Shown here one piece after another: positions 51,210 through 59,781 of a DNA stretch of 64,000 bases (the stretch's first letter is position 1; every line of letters begins with the position of its first letter). This stretch comes from JAAFIP01 sp963775085 (lineage in GTDB: Bacteria; Pseudomonadota; Gammaproteobacteria; Burkholderiales; Burkholderiaceae_C), in NCBI GenBank assembly GCA_963775085.1, contig CAVZHO010000001.1:62001-126000 (forward strand), given 5' to 3'. The notes under the pieces were generated by a model, which searched no databases, had not been told where the DNA came from, and saw only the letters and a list, made by a program, of their open reading frames with translations. A program made the position numbers and the translations under genes.

Positions 51210-52460
51210 TTAAGCCGCCCTAGCCAACGCACTAGGCGCTGCATGTGCAGCAAAGTAGTCCATTGCCGCATGCACGCCACTGCCCGCCAGCTTGATGCCC
51301 GACAGCTTCATGCCCATCTCGCAGCCACTCAGCGCCGCCATCAAGGTCAAATCATTGCAGTCGCCCAAATGGCCAATGCGGAACATGCGGCCTTTGAGCT
51401 TGCCCAGGCCGGTGCCCAGCGACAGGTCAAAACGCTCGTAAATGATTTTGCGCACGGCATCGGCATCCACGCCCTGGGGCATGATGACGCCAGTGAGCAC
51501 GGGGGAATAGACCGTTGCCTCGGCGCATTGGATCTCCAGGCCCCAGGCGCGCACGGCGGCGCGCACGCCTTCGCCCCAGCGCACGTGGCGGGCAAACGTC
51601 ATCGGCAAACCGCCGTGGCGCTCGTCCAGCAGCATGTCGCAGGCCTCTGACAGGCCGTAGAGCAAATTGGTATTGGGCGTGGTGGGCCAGTAGCCGGTTT
51701 TGTTCATCTCCAAAATCTCGTCCCAGGCCCAGTAGCCCTTGGGCATGGTGGCTTTTTTGCCTGCCTCGATGGCCTTGGGCGAGAGCGCGTGAAAGCTGAT
51801 GCCGGGCGGCAGCATGAGGCCTTTTTGGCTGCCGCTGATGGACACGTCGGCTCCGGCTGCGTCGTGGCTGTATTCGGCGGAGCCCAAGCCGCTGATGGTG
51901 TCGACCAAGAGCAGCGCGGGGTGCTTGGCCGCGTCGATGGCGCGGCGCACGGCGGCAATGTGGCTGGTGGCGCCGGTGGAGGTTTCGTTATGCACGACGC
52001 ACACGGCTTTGATGCTGTGGGTGGTGTCAGCTTTCAGGCGCGCTTCAATCAAATCGGCCTGCACACCGCGCCGCCAGCCGTTGGGCAGGCCGGTGCTGGG
52101 GCAGTTACCGGGCAAGGTGATGATTTCTGTGTTCAGGCCCAGGCGCGCACCCAGCTTTTGCCACAGGGCGGCGAAGTGGCCGGTCTCGTACATGAGCACA
52201 TGGTCGCCGGGGTTGCAGACGTTGACCATGGCGGCCTCCCACGCGCCGGTGCCCGATGCGGGGTAGATGATGACGGGGGCTTTGGTTTGGTAAATCTGCT
52301 TGAGCTTGCCCAGCACCTGCAGACCCAGTGCGGCGAACTCTGGCCCACGGTGGTCAATGGTGGGGTAGCTCATGGCGCGCAAAATGCGGTCGGGCACGGG
52401 GGAGGGGCCGGGGATTTGCAGGAAGTGGCGGCCAGTGGGGTGAAAGTCTAGGGTGAGCAT
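51210..52460 (-). CDS. Serine-glyoxylate (or alanine-glyoxylate) aminotransferase
   Basis: 416 residues, class V aminotransferase. Landmarks are IPGPSPVPDRILRAMSYPTIDHRGPEF-type opening (in parts), YPASGTGAWEAAMVN, HNETSTGAT, LLVDTISGLGS and the PLP Lys in SISGSQKGLMLPPG. It transfers an amino group to glyoxylate giving glycine. A 16-base operator sequence 33 bases upstream of its start recurs before the divergent GntR gene, so it is probably under that regulator, together with the large FAD/Fe-S dehydrogenase. Confidence 0.9.
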   Translation of the reverse strand: MLTLDFHPTGRHFLQIPGPSPVPDRILRAMSYPTIDHRGPEFAALGLQVLGKLKQIYQTKAPVIIYPASGTGAWEAAMVNVCNPGDHVLMYETGHFAALWQKLGARLGLNTEIITLPGNCPSTGLPNGWRRGVQADLIEARLKADTTHSIKAVCVVHNETSTGATSHIAAVRRAIDAAKHPALLLVDTISGLGSAEYSHDAAGADVSISGSQKGLMLPPGISFHALSPKAIEAGKKATMPKGYWAWDEILEMNKTGYWPTTPNTNLLYGLSEACDMLLDERHGGLPMTFARHVRWGEGVRAAVRAWGLEIQCAEATVYSPVLTGVIMPQGVDADAVRKIIYERFDLSLGTGLGKLKGRMFRIGHLGDCNDLTLMAALSGCEMGMKLSGIKLAGSGVHAAMDYFAAHAAPSALARAA

Positions 52461-52492
52461 GGTTTCTCTTCGTCCTTGGGTTTGGTTGGCGA

Positions 52493-52508
52493 TATTTTGT
52501 ATGCAAAA
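52493..52508 (-). promoter_or_regulatory. Probable GntR operator upstream of the glyoxylate aminotransferase
   Basis: TATTTTGTATGCAAAA on the plus strand, with TTTTG/CAAAA arms. The exact reverse complement of all 16 bases occurs at 53212-53227 before the GntR gene. Confidence 0.75.
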
Positions 52509-52587
52509 AATGCTTGTGTCAAGTGGGGGTTCTCTGTTTGCTTAGACTTTGGGTGCACGACCGTTGCGCGCGTAGGTATCGCGGCTT

Positions 52588-52782
52588 CGCGCCAGAGCCT
52601 GTGCCATGGGTATGCGCCCCAGGACTGCGGGCCTTCGGCAAGCATCTGCAGTACTCGAAATGGGGGAAATTTAGAAACTCGCGCTGCGCGCTCAGACATC
52701 TAAATTTCTGAACCCCATTTCTCCGTGCTTCGAGCCCGCAGCCCTCATCGGGGCGCATACCCATGGCACACGCTCTGGCGCG
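52588..52782. repeat. Long nested hairpin element A
   Basis: Outer arms 52588-52634 and 52734-52782 are reverse complements with few differences (CGCGCCAGAGCnTGTGCCAT, then GGGTATGCGCCCC). An inner stem (GAAATGGGG...AAATTTAGA with its complement, 52657-52721) encloses a loop with ACTCGCGCTGCGCGCTCAGA. Homologous in inverted orientation to element B (52946-53115): both share GCATCTGCAGTACTCG next to the inner stem. No gene is seen from 52509 to 53211. Confidence 0.8.
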
Positions 52783-52841
52783 AGTACATGTGGGTGGGTA
52801 CGCTGGGTTTTTGCACTCTCTGGTGTAGTTTTACCCGCAAA

Positions 52842-52905
52842 ATACCCTCATAGTCCATGTCCTCTGGACGTAAGCAGCTACTAATTGCATAGCGATTACA
52901 AGATG
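52842..52905 (-). repeat. Dispersed TAGCTGCTTAC-family repeat between hairpins A and B
   Basis: On the minus strand: ATTAGTAGCTGCTTACGTCC, AGAGGACATGGACTATGAGG. It has both blocks of the family and lies between the two long hairpins. Confidence 0.7.
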
Positions 52906-52945
52906 CAAAGTACACACTAACAATGCTCGACAAGCGCGCGGCGGT

Positions 52946-53115
52946 GGTGCTGTGGGTACGCCACCCAATAAGAGCGCCGGGCTCGAAGCACGGAGCTTTT
53001 GGGATCAGAAAACGTCGGTGTCTGAGCGCAGCGAGTTTCGACGTTTTCCCCAAAAGCGAGTACTGCAGATGCTCCCCCGAAGGGGCCGGTGCTCGGGTGG
53101 CGTGCCCACAGCGCC
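52946..53115. repeat. Long nested hairpin element B
   Basis: Outer arms GGTGCTGTGGGTACGCCACC (52946) and its complement ending at 53115 differ at two positions in 21. The inner stem GCTTTTGGG...AAAACGTCG (52995-53017) pairs with CGACGTTTT...CAAAAGC (53039-53057) around a loop with GAGCGCAGCGAGT. Element A is its inverted relative. Confidence 0.8.
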
Positions 53116-53211
53116 AGCGCCGCGCGCGTCTCCAGCAAAACCGCGTGCATTCAAAAACCTTTGCAAACAAACCATGTAAGTCAAACAAGCCAACCCATTG
53201 ACGAAACCACA

Positions 53212-53227
53212 TTTTGCATACAAAATA
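53212..53227 (+). promoter_or_regulatory. Probable autoregulatory GntR operator
   Basis: TTTTGCATACAAAATA, ending 6 bases before the GntR start codon; exact reverse complement of 52493-52508. Such placement would block translation initiation or transcription when bound. Confidence 0.75.
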
Positions 53228-53233
53228 CAAACC

Positions 53234-53941
53234 ATGACCGCTGAAATCATCTCCATCCCCCGCGCCAACCTGCACGAACAGGTCGCCTACCGCCTGCGCG
53301 AGCTCTTGGTAGAAGGTCGCATTCTGCCCGGTGCCAAGCTCAATGAACGTGAATTGGCCGAACAGCTCAATGTTTCCAGAACGCCCCTCAGAGAAGCCAT
53401 CAAAATGCTGGCCGCCGAGGGCCTGGTCGAGCTGCTGCCCAACCGGGGCGCGGTGGCTGTCAGCCTGAGCGAGCAAGACGTGGTCAACACCTTTGAAGTC
53501 ATGGCCGGGCTGGAGGGCATGTCGGGCGCGCTGGCCGTGCAGCGACTAACCGAGGCCGAGCTGGCCGAGATCAAAGCGCTGCACTACGAAATGCTGGCGG
53601 CGCATACCCGGCGCGATTTGTCGGCCTACTACCGGCTCAACGCGCAGATCCACCAGGCCATCAACGCCGCTGCCAAAAACCCCGTGCTGGTCGCCACCTA
53701 CACCCAGGTCAACGCCCGGCTACAGGCCCTGCGCTTTCGCTCTAACCTGGACGAAGCCAAGTGGCAAAGCGCCGTGGTAGAACACGGCCAGATGCTGGAT
53801 GCCCTGACCCAACGCGATGCCGCCGCCCTGCGCCAACTGCTGGAGCAGCACCTGCACCACAAACGCGATGCCGTGCTTGAACTGCTGCGCACTGCCCCCC
53901 GAAGCACCCCAAATACCACCCCCCAGAAAGCCCGCGCATGA
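53234..53941 (+). CDS. GntR-family regulator with FCD ligand domain
   Basis: 235 residues from ATG 53234. Winged helix: NLHEQVAYRLRELLVEGRILPGAKLNE-type start (in parts), ELAEQLNVSRTPLREAIKML, GLVELLPNRGAVAV. The FCD domain follows with metal-ligand-like residues (LNAQIHQAINAAA, VVEHGQMLDAL, LLEQHLHHKRDA). Ligands of this subfamily are organic acids. It is followed with a four-base overlap by the large dehydrogenase and is divergent from the glyoxylate aminotransferase. The shared operator indicates control of both. Confidence 0.93.
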   Translation: MTAEIISIPRANLHEQVAYRLRELLVEGRILPGAKLNERELAEQLNVSRTPLREAIKMLAAEGLVELLPNRGAVAVSLSEQDVVNTFEVMAGLEGMSGALAVQRLTEAELAEIKALHYEMLAAHTRRDLSAYYRLNAQIHQAINAAAKNPVLVATYTQVNARLQALRFRSNLDEAKWQSAVVEHGQMLDALTQRDAAALRQLLEQHLHHKRDAVLELLRTAPRSTPNTTPQKARA

Positions 53942-56900
53942 ACGCCCCTCTGCCCCTTAAAGTGACCCAATCCGCCGCTGCCATTGAGAGCGAAGCCGTC
54001 GCCCGCGCTAGTAATGAAGTAGCAGGCAAGTTAGCCAAGCGGCTGGCCCAGGAGACGCAGGGCGACGTACTGTTCAGCGCCGCAGACCGGGGCCGTTACG
54101 CTACAGATGCGTCGATTTACCAGGTGGTGCCCATCGGTGCCTTCATCCCCAAGACGGCCAAAGACGTTGCAACGGCAGTAGACATTTGCCGCGACCTGCG
54201 CCTGCCCATCGTGCCGCGTGGCGGCGGCACCAGCCAGTGCGGGCAGACGGTGGGAGCGGGTCTGGTGATTGACCACAGCAAGTATTTGCGCAACGTGATT
54301 AGCCTGGACGTGGCGCAGCGCGAGGTCACCGTAGAGCCCGGCATGGTGCTGGACCACCTGAACGCGCAATTGAAGTCCCACGGCCTGTGGTACCCGGTGG
54401 ATGTGTCCACCAGCGCGCAGGCCACGCTGGGCGGCATGGCGGGCAACAACTCCTGCGGCAGCCGCAGCATCGCCTACGGCAACATGGTACACAACGTGCT
54501 GGGGGCCAGCATATTGCTCTCTGGCGGCCAGCAGATCAGCGTAAGCAGCTATGATAAAAGTAGCGGCCTGGCGCGCAGCGTGGGCGACTATGTGAAGGGC
54601 CTGGCCGATCAGCTACGCCCAGAAATCGAGGCGCAATGGCCCAAGGTGCTGCGCCGCGTGGCGGGCTACAACCTGGATATTTTCAACAACCAAAGCGAAA
54701 AGCCCTACACCCAGGACGGCTCTGTCAACCTCGCGCACTTATTCGTCGGTAGCGAAGGCACGCTGGGCATTACCCAGTCGCTCACCCTCAAACTGAGCGA
54801 GCTGCCCAAGGCCAAGGTGCTGGGCGTGGTCAACTTTGAGAGCTTTCACAAGGCCATGGACAGCGCGCAGCACATCGTCAAGCTGCTGCCCAGCGCGGTA
54901 GAGCTGGTAGACCGCACGATGATCGAGCTGAGCCTGCAAAACCCCGCCTTTGCGCCCACCATCCGCACGGCCCTCATCGGCCAGCCAGCCGCCATTTTGC
55001 TGGTCGAGTTCTCTGGCAGCAACAAAGCCGACCTGCTCCCGAAAATGAAGCAACTGGTCGAGCTGATGGGCGACCTGGGATTGAGCGGCAGCGTGGTAGA
55101 GATGACGGATGATGCCCCGCAAAAAAACCTGTGGGAAGTGCGCAAGGCCGGCCTGAACATCATGATGAGCCTGAAGGGTGACGGCAAACCCGTGAGCTTT
55201 ATCGAAGACTGCGCCGTGCCCTTGGAACACTTGGCCGAGTACACCGACGCGCTCACCGAAGTGTTTCGAAAACACGGCTCGCGCGGCACCTGGTACGCGC
55301 ATGCCAGCGTCGGCACCCTGCATGTACGCCCTATTCTGGACATGCGACGCGAGGGAGCCGCCAAAATGCGCGCCATAGGCGAAGAGGCCAGCGCCCTGGT
55401 GCGCAAATACAAAGGGGCCTACAGCGGCGAGCATGGCGACGGCCTGTGCCGTGGCGAGTGGATCGAGTGGCAGTTTGGCCCGAAGATTAACCAAGCCTTC
55501 CAGGCCATCAAACAGCACCTGGACCCGATCAACCTGCTGTGCCCCGGCCGCATGGTGGCCCTGCCCGGCCACCCTTTGCCGCGCATGGACGACCCGCGCG
55601 TGCTGCGCTTTCAGCCGCCCGTGCAGACGGCTGAGAGTTCGCTTGCGCCCTTGGCCGAGGCCGCTCGCAGCCCCTACCGCGTCATCCCGCTCAAACCCGC
55701 TCTGGACTGGAGCGCCTGGAACGTGCAAAACGACCCCGTAACCGAGCAGACCACCGCCCCCGGCAGCGGTGGCGACCCGGCCGAGGGCTTTGCCAAAGCC
55801 GCCGAGATGTGCAACAACAACGGCCACTGCCGCAAGTTTGACGCAGGCACCATGTGCCCCAGCTACCGCGTGACGCGCGACGAAAAACACCTCACCCGGG
55901 GCCGCGCCAACACCCTGCGCCTGGCACTGTCTGGCCAGCTCGGCACAGACGGTCTGGCCAGTGAAGCCGTGCACGAGGCCATGGACCTGTGCGTAGGCTG
56001 CAAAGGCTGCAAACGCGACTGCCCCACCGGCGTAGACATGGCCAAGATGAAGGTTGAGTTTTTGCACCACTACAAGGCTAAAAACGGCTACACGCTGAAA
56101 GACAAACTGATCGCCAAGCTACCCGACTACGCCCACTGGGGCGCGCGCCTGGCACCCATATTGAACCTGCGCGACAAGATTCCAGGCCTGGCGCTGCTCA
56201 GCGAAAAACTGCTGGGCTTCTCCGCCAAGCGCAGCTTGCCGCAGTGGCAGCGCAAGACGTTTTGGAACTCTGCACCCCAGCTTGCCTCCCGCGAAGCCGT
56301 GCTGAAAGCCGCCAAACCCGTCGTTCTGTTCGTGGACACTTTCAACGCTTTCTTTGAATCCAACAACGCCCTATCCGCACTCAAAGTGCTGCAAGCCGCC
56401 GGATACACCGCAGGAGCAGCTACCAAAACCGCAGCAAATGGCACGCCAGCCGATGGCAAAGCCCTATGCTGCGGCCGCACCTACCTGGCCAGCGGCATGG
56501 TGGACGAGGCACGGAGCAAACTGCGCGAGCTGGTCCAGGAGCTGCTGCCCTACGCCCAACAAGGCATCGCCATCGTCGGCCTGGAGCCCAGCTGCCTGCT
56601 CACGCTGCGCGACGAAGCCTTGGTGATGGGCCTGGGTGCAGATGCGAAGTTGGTCAGCGCACACGCCTTTTTGCTAGAAGAGTTTTTAGCCCGCGAGGCC
56701 AAGGCTGGCAAGCTGGACGCACTCAAAGCCCAACTCAAGCCAATCGACCAACCCATCCTGCTGCACGGCCACTGCCATCAAAAAGCCTTCGATGCCGTTA
56801 GCCCCATCATCGACGTGATACAGCTCATCCCCGGTGCCAAGCCCGAGCTGATCGAAAGCAGTTGCTGCGGCATGGCCGGCAGCTTTGGCTACGAGGCCGC

Positions 56901-57075
56901 GCACTATGACGTGTCCATGCAAATGGCCGAGCTGAGCCTGCTCCCCGCCATCCGCAAGCAGCCAAACGCCATTGTCGTGGCCGACGGTACCAGTTGCCGC
57001 CACCAGATCCACGACGGCGCTCAGCGCCAGGCGATCCATGTGGCGCAGTTGCTGGCACGGCAACTCTCCGATTGA
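53938..57075 (+). CDS. Large FAD and Fe-S D-2-hydroxyacid dehydrogenase (YdiJ-like, GlcD+GlcF-type fusion)
   Basis: 1045 residues, start overlapping the regulator stop (ATGA). Residues about 60-240 hold the PCMH FAD domain (PIVPRGGGTSQCGQTVGAGL, GNNSCGSRSIAYGN), about 270-560 the FAD-oxidase C-terminal domain (GSEGTLGITQSL, AHASVGTLHVRP, SGEHGDGLCRGEW). Then come two cysteine clusters of 4Fe-4S type (CNNNGHCRK...MCPSYR; CVGCKGCKRDCPTGVD) and two CCG-type motifs (ALCCGRTYLASG, SSCCGMAGSFGYE). E. coli YdiJ has this architecture and is reported to oxidise D-2-hydroxyglutarate. The glyoxylate aminotransferase next door would instead fit glycolate or glyoxylate metabolism. Electron acceptor unknown. 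Confidence 0.9.
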   Translation: MNAPLPLKVTQSAAAIESEAVARASNEVAGKLAKRLAQETQGDVLFSAADRGRYATDASIYQVVPIGAFIPKTAKDVATAVDICRDLRLPIVPRGGGTSQCGQTVGAGLVIDHSKYLRNVISLDVAQREVTVEPGMVLDHLNAQLKSHGLWYPVDVSTSAQATLGGMAGNNSCGSRSIAYGNMVHNVLGASILLSGGQQISVSSYDKSSGLARSVGDYVKGLADQLRPEIEAQWPKVLRRVAGYNLDIFNNQSEKPYTQDGSVNLAHLFVGSEGTLGITQSLTLKLSELPKAKVLGVVNFESFHKAMDSAQHIVKLLPSAVELVDRTMIELSLQNPAFAPTIRTALIGQPAAILLVEFSGSNKADLLPKMKQLVELMGDLGLSGSVVEMTDDAPQKNLWEVRKAGLNIMMSLKGDGKPVSFIEDCAVPLEHLAEYTDALTEVFRKHGSRGTWYAHASVGTLHVRPILDMRREGAAKMRAIGEEASALVRKYKGAYSGEHGDGLCRGEWIEWQFGPKINQAFQAIKQHLDPINLLCPGRMVALPGHPLPRMDDPRVLRFQPPVQTAESSLAPLAEAARSPYRVIPLKPALDWSAWNVQNDPVTEQTTAPGSGGDPAEGFAKAAEMCNNNGHCRKFDAGTMCPSYRVTRDEKHLTRGRANTLRLALSGQLGTDGLASEAVHEAMDLCVGCKGCKRDCPTGVDMAKMKVEFLHHYKAKNGYTLKDKLIAKLPDYAHWGARLAPILNLRDKIPGLALLSEKLLGFSAKRSLPQWQRKTFWNSAPQLASREAVLKAAKPVVLFVDTFNAFFESNNALSALKVLQAAGYTAGAATKTAANGTPADGKALCCGRTYLASGMVDEARSKLRELVQELLPYAQQGIAIVGLEPSCLLTLRDEALVMGLGADAKLVSAHAFLLEEFLAREAKAGKLDALKAQLKPIDQPILLHGHCHQKAFDAVSPIIDVIQLIPGAKPELIESSCCGMAGSFGYEAAHYDVSMQMAELSLLPAIRKQPNAIVVADGTSCRHQIHDGAQRQAIHVAQLLARQLSD
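54537..54566 (+). repeat. Partial dispersed TAGCTGCTTAC repeat in the dehydrogenase gene
   Basis: AGCGTAAGCAGCTATGAT then AAAAGTAGC; the GCGTAAGCAGCTA half is exact. Read in frame as ISVSSYDKSSG. Confidence 0.45.
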
Positions 57076-57185
57076 TCCGATAGCAGGATGGGAAAAGGAT
57101 TTCCAGCTTCACACCATAGAACACATTAGGCATCCTGCTGTTGATGAATGGCCGGATTGAATGCTAGAAACCGTTCCCTCAAATA

Positions 57186-57213
57186 CTTGACAGCCTACGG
57201 GTATTTCATAGCT
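57186..57213 (+). promoter_or_regulatory. Probable promoter of the ABC receptor gene
   Basis: TTGACA (57186-57191), 16-base spacer, TAGCTT (57208-57213), 59 bases before the ATG at 57272. The -10 box is weak. Confidence 0.45.
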
Positions 57214-57271
57214 TCAGAAACATGCTGAATGCATTAAAGTTCGTGGTGATTAATTTTTATTGGAGAACCCC

Positions 57272-58459
57272 ATGACCACCCGCCGCCTCGTCCTGTCCCG
57301 CAGCGCCGCCCTCGTCGGCGCAGCCTCCACCGGCCTGCTACTGCCCACCCTGGCCAACGCCCAAACCAACAAAATCCGCGTCGGCCTGATGCTGCCCTAC
57401 ACCGGCACCTTTGCCCAACTGGGCGTGGCGATCGAAAACGGTTTTCGCATGGCCCTGGCCGAGCAAGGCGGCAAGCTGGGTGGCCGCGAGGTCGAGTTCT
57501 TTAAAGTCGATGACGAATCCGAACCCTCCAAAGGCATCGAGAACGCGACCAAACTGGTGCAGCGCGACAAGGTCGATGTGCTGGTAGGCACCGTGCACAG
57601 CGGCGTGCAAATGGGCATCCAGAAAGTGGCGCGCGAGAGTGGTGTGCTCAGTCTGATTCCCAATGCAGGGGTACACGCAGCCACCCGCGCCCTGTGCGCG
57701 CCCAATGTGTTTCGCACCAGCTTTAGTAACAGCCAGCCCACCCGTGCGCTAGGCAAGGTGATGATGGACAAGGGTCATAAAAAGACCGTCTGGATCACCT
57801 GGAAATACGCTGCCGGTGACGAAGCCTTTGAAGGCTTCAAAGAAGGCTACACCGCGGCGGGCGGCACCATCATCAAAGAGCTGGGCCTGCCCTTCCCCAA
57901 CGTTGAATTCCAGGCCCTGCTGACCGAAATTGCCGCGCTCAAGCCCGATGCAGTCGCCTGCTTCTTCGCCGGAGGCGGCGCAGCCAAGTTCATCAAAGAC
58001 TACGCGGCGGCTGGCCTGAAAGACAAGATTCCCTTGTACGGCTCGGGCTTCCTGACCGAAGGCGTGCTCGATGCCGCAGGGCCTGCGGCCGAAGGCATTA
58101 TTACCACCATGCACTACAGCGACTCGCTGGACACCCCTCGCAACAAAGCTTTCCGCCTGGCCTACGCCAAGGCCTACAAAACCCAGCCCGACGTGTACGC
58201 CGTGCAGGGCTACGACACCGGCCTTTTGCTGGTGCAAGGTGCCAATGCCGTCAAGGGTGACCTAAACAACAAGGCCGCCCTGCACGCCGCCATGGAAAAC
58301 GCCCGCATCGACAGCCCACGCGGAGCCTGGACCATGAGCAAGTCGCACAACCCGGTGCAAGACATTTATACCCGCCGGGTGGAGAACAAAGAAAACAAAG
58401 TCATCGGCATCGCCGCCAAAGCGCTGGCCGACAGCGGTGCGGGCTGCAAGCTGGGCTGA
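57272..58459 (+). CDS. Branched-chain amino acid-type ABC transporter substrate-binding protein
   Basis: 395 residues from ATG 57272 (TTGGAG upstream). A signal with Arg pair (MTTRRLVLSRSAALVGAAST) and cleavage near ANAQ, then NKIRVGLMLPYTGTFAQLG, the HAAT receptor opening. YGSGFLTEGVLDAAGPAAEG and DVYAVQGYDTGLLLVQG are in the second lobe. No permease or ATPase is adjacent. It is convergent with boxA; receptors of this type often sit in aerobic benzoate clusters, so benzoate or another aromatic acid is a reasonable ligand (inference). Confidence 0.92.
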   Translation: MTTRRLVLSRSAALVGAASTGLLLPTLANAQTNKIRVGLMLPYTGTFAQLGVAIENGFRMALAEQGGKLGGREVEFFKVDDESEPSKGIENATKLVQRDKVDVLVGTVHSGVQMGIQKVARESGVLSLIPNAGVHAATRALCAPNVFRTSFSNSQPTRALGKVMMDKGHKKTVWITWKYAAGDEAFEGFKEGYTAAGGTIIKELGLPFPNVEFQALLTEIAALKPDAVACFFAGGGAAKFIKDYAAAGLKDKIPLYGSGFLTEGVLDAAGPAAEGIITTMHYSDSLDTPRNKAFRLAYAKAYKTQPDVYAVQGYDTGLLLVQGANAVKGDLNNKAALHAAMENARIDSPRGAWTMSKSHNPVQDIYTRRVENKENKVIGIAAKALADSGAGCKLG

Positions 58460-58497
58460 TAGCGGCGTGCCTGCCAATTAGCGGCAAGCCAATTGGC

Positions 58498-59781
58498 TCA
58501 ATACGTTTCCAGGTGCAGGCGACCTTCTTTTTTGAGCGCCGCGCCCAAGGTGTCCCAGGCGAGGCCCGCTTGCCCGGCCACATCGCGCAGCGCCAGCAGC
58601 ACGCCTTCTTCCATGCTTTTCAGCCCGCAGACATAAAAGTAGCTGTTGTCGTCTTTCAGTAGCGCGGCAATGTCTGCGCTGCGCCCGCGTAGCGCGTCTT
58701 GCACATAGCGCTTGGGTTGGCCGGGGGTGCGCGAAAAAGCAAAGTTGATGTCGATGAAGTCTTTGGGCAGGCTTTGCAGCGGGCCAAAATAGGGCAGCTC
58801 TTCTTGCGTGCGGGCACCAAAGAACAGCATCAGTTTGCCGCCTTCAAACTTGCCCGACTGGCGCAGCCTGCGCCGCCACTCGGTCATGGCGCGCATGGGG
58901 GCGCTGCCGGTGCCAGTACAGATCATCACGATGTTGGAGCGCGGGTGGTTGGGCATTAAAAAGCTGCTGCCAAACGGGCCAATCACCTGCACCGTGTCGC
59001 CCACTTTCAGGTCGCACACGTAGTTGGACGCTACACCTTTGACGGGTTTGCCTTGGTGGTCTTCCAGCACGCGCTTGACGGTGAGCGACAGGTTGTTGTA
59101 GCCCGCGCGCTCGCCGTTGCGCGCGCTGGCGATGGAGTATTGGCGCGCATGGTGTGGCTTGCCTTTGTCGTCCTGGCCCGGGGGCAAAATGCCGATGGAC
59201 TGGCCCTCCAGCACCGGAAAAGGCATGCTGCCAAAGTCCAGCACCACGTGGTGGGTGTCGTAGTCTTTGCCCACCTGCGTCACCCGCACATTGCCCACTA
59301 CGGTGGCGGTGGTGGGGCTTTTAGGCCCATGCAAATTGGTATAGGCATGCGCTGCGGACCAGGGCGGCAAGGTCGAGCCGTAGCTTGAGGCACTGGCTGC
59401 CTGCGCAGCGCCTGTCTGCACGCTGGACGCACTCGCACTTTCTGCTGGCGCGCCGCTGGCAGGCTCTGCATCGCCCGTCACGCCCGCCTCCATTAGCTGA
59501 TCTGCCGTCCATTCCTCGGGCAAGTCGTCCCAAGTCAACTGCTCGGCAGGCGTATACGCTTTTGCCTTGGGCATGGTACGCCAATTGTCAATCGAGCCTG
59601 TGGGGCACGGCGAGATGCAGGCCATGCACGAGTTGCAGATGTCGGCATCCACCACATAGTTCATGTCGTTATGCGTGATGGCCTTGACCGGGCAAATTGC
59701 CTCGCAGGTGTTGCAGCGAATGCAAATGACTGGGTCGATGAGGTGCTGTTTGATGGCGATGGTGGTAGTCATGTTGGGCAT
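58498..59781 (-). CDS. boxA: Benzoyl-CoA 2,3-epoxidase reductase subunit BoxA
   Basis: 427 residues. Two ferredoxin-type 4Fe-4S motifs at the N terminus (CIRCNTCEAICPVKA, CNSCMACISPCPTG), an Ala/Ser-rich linker of about 50 residues, then a ferredoxin-NADP reductase module (RQYSIASARNG for FAD, MICTGTGSAPMRAM for NADPH, YFYVCGLKSMEEG). BoxA passes electrons from NADPH to BoxB in aerobic benzoate degradation. Start at 59781 or at the next ATG, 59772. It is separated from boxB by 443 bases of repeats, a wide gap for an operon. Confidence 0.96.
   Translation of the reverse strand: MPNMTTTIAIKQHLIDPVICIRCNTCEAICPVKAITHNDMNYVVDADICNSCMACISPCPTGSIDNWRTMPKAKAYTPAEQLTWDDLPEEWTADQLMEAGVTGDAEPASGAPAESASASSVQTGAAQAASASSYGSTLPPWSAAHAYTNLHGPKSPTTATVVGNVRVTQVGKDYDTHHVVLDFGSMPFPVLEGQSIGILPPGQDDKGKPHHARQYSIASARNGERAGYNNLSLTVKRVLEDHQGKPVKGVASNYVCDLKVGDTVQVIGPFGSSFLMPNHPRSNIVMICTGTGSAPMRAMTEWRRRLRQSGKFEGGKLMLFFGARTQEELPYFGPLQSLPKDFIDINFAFSRTPGQPKRYVQDALRGRSADIAALLKDDNSYFYVCGLKSMEEGVLLALRDVAGQAGLAWDTLGAALKKEGRLHLETY

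Noticed and set aside
52588..53115. CRISPR-like or tRNA-like structures in the sgaA/GntR gap
   Set aside because: There are only two long hairpins in opposite orientation, no regularly spaced direct repeats, and no tRNA anticodon or T-loop sequence.
54739..56070. A 443-codon minus-strand frame
   Set aside because: Antisense to the FAD/Fe-S dehydrogenase, which is conserved over its whole length.
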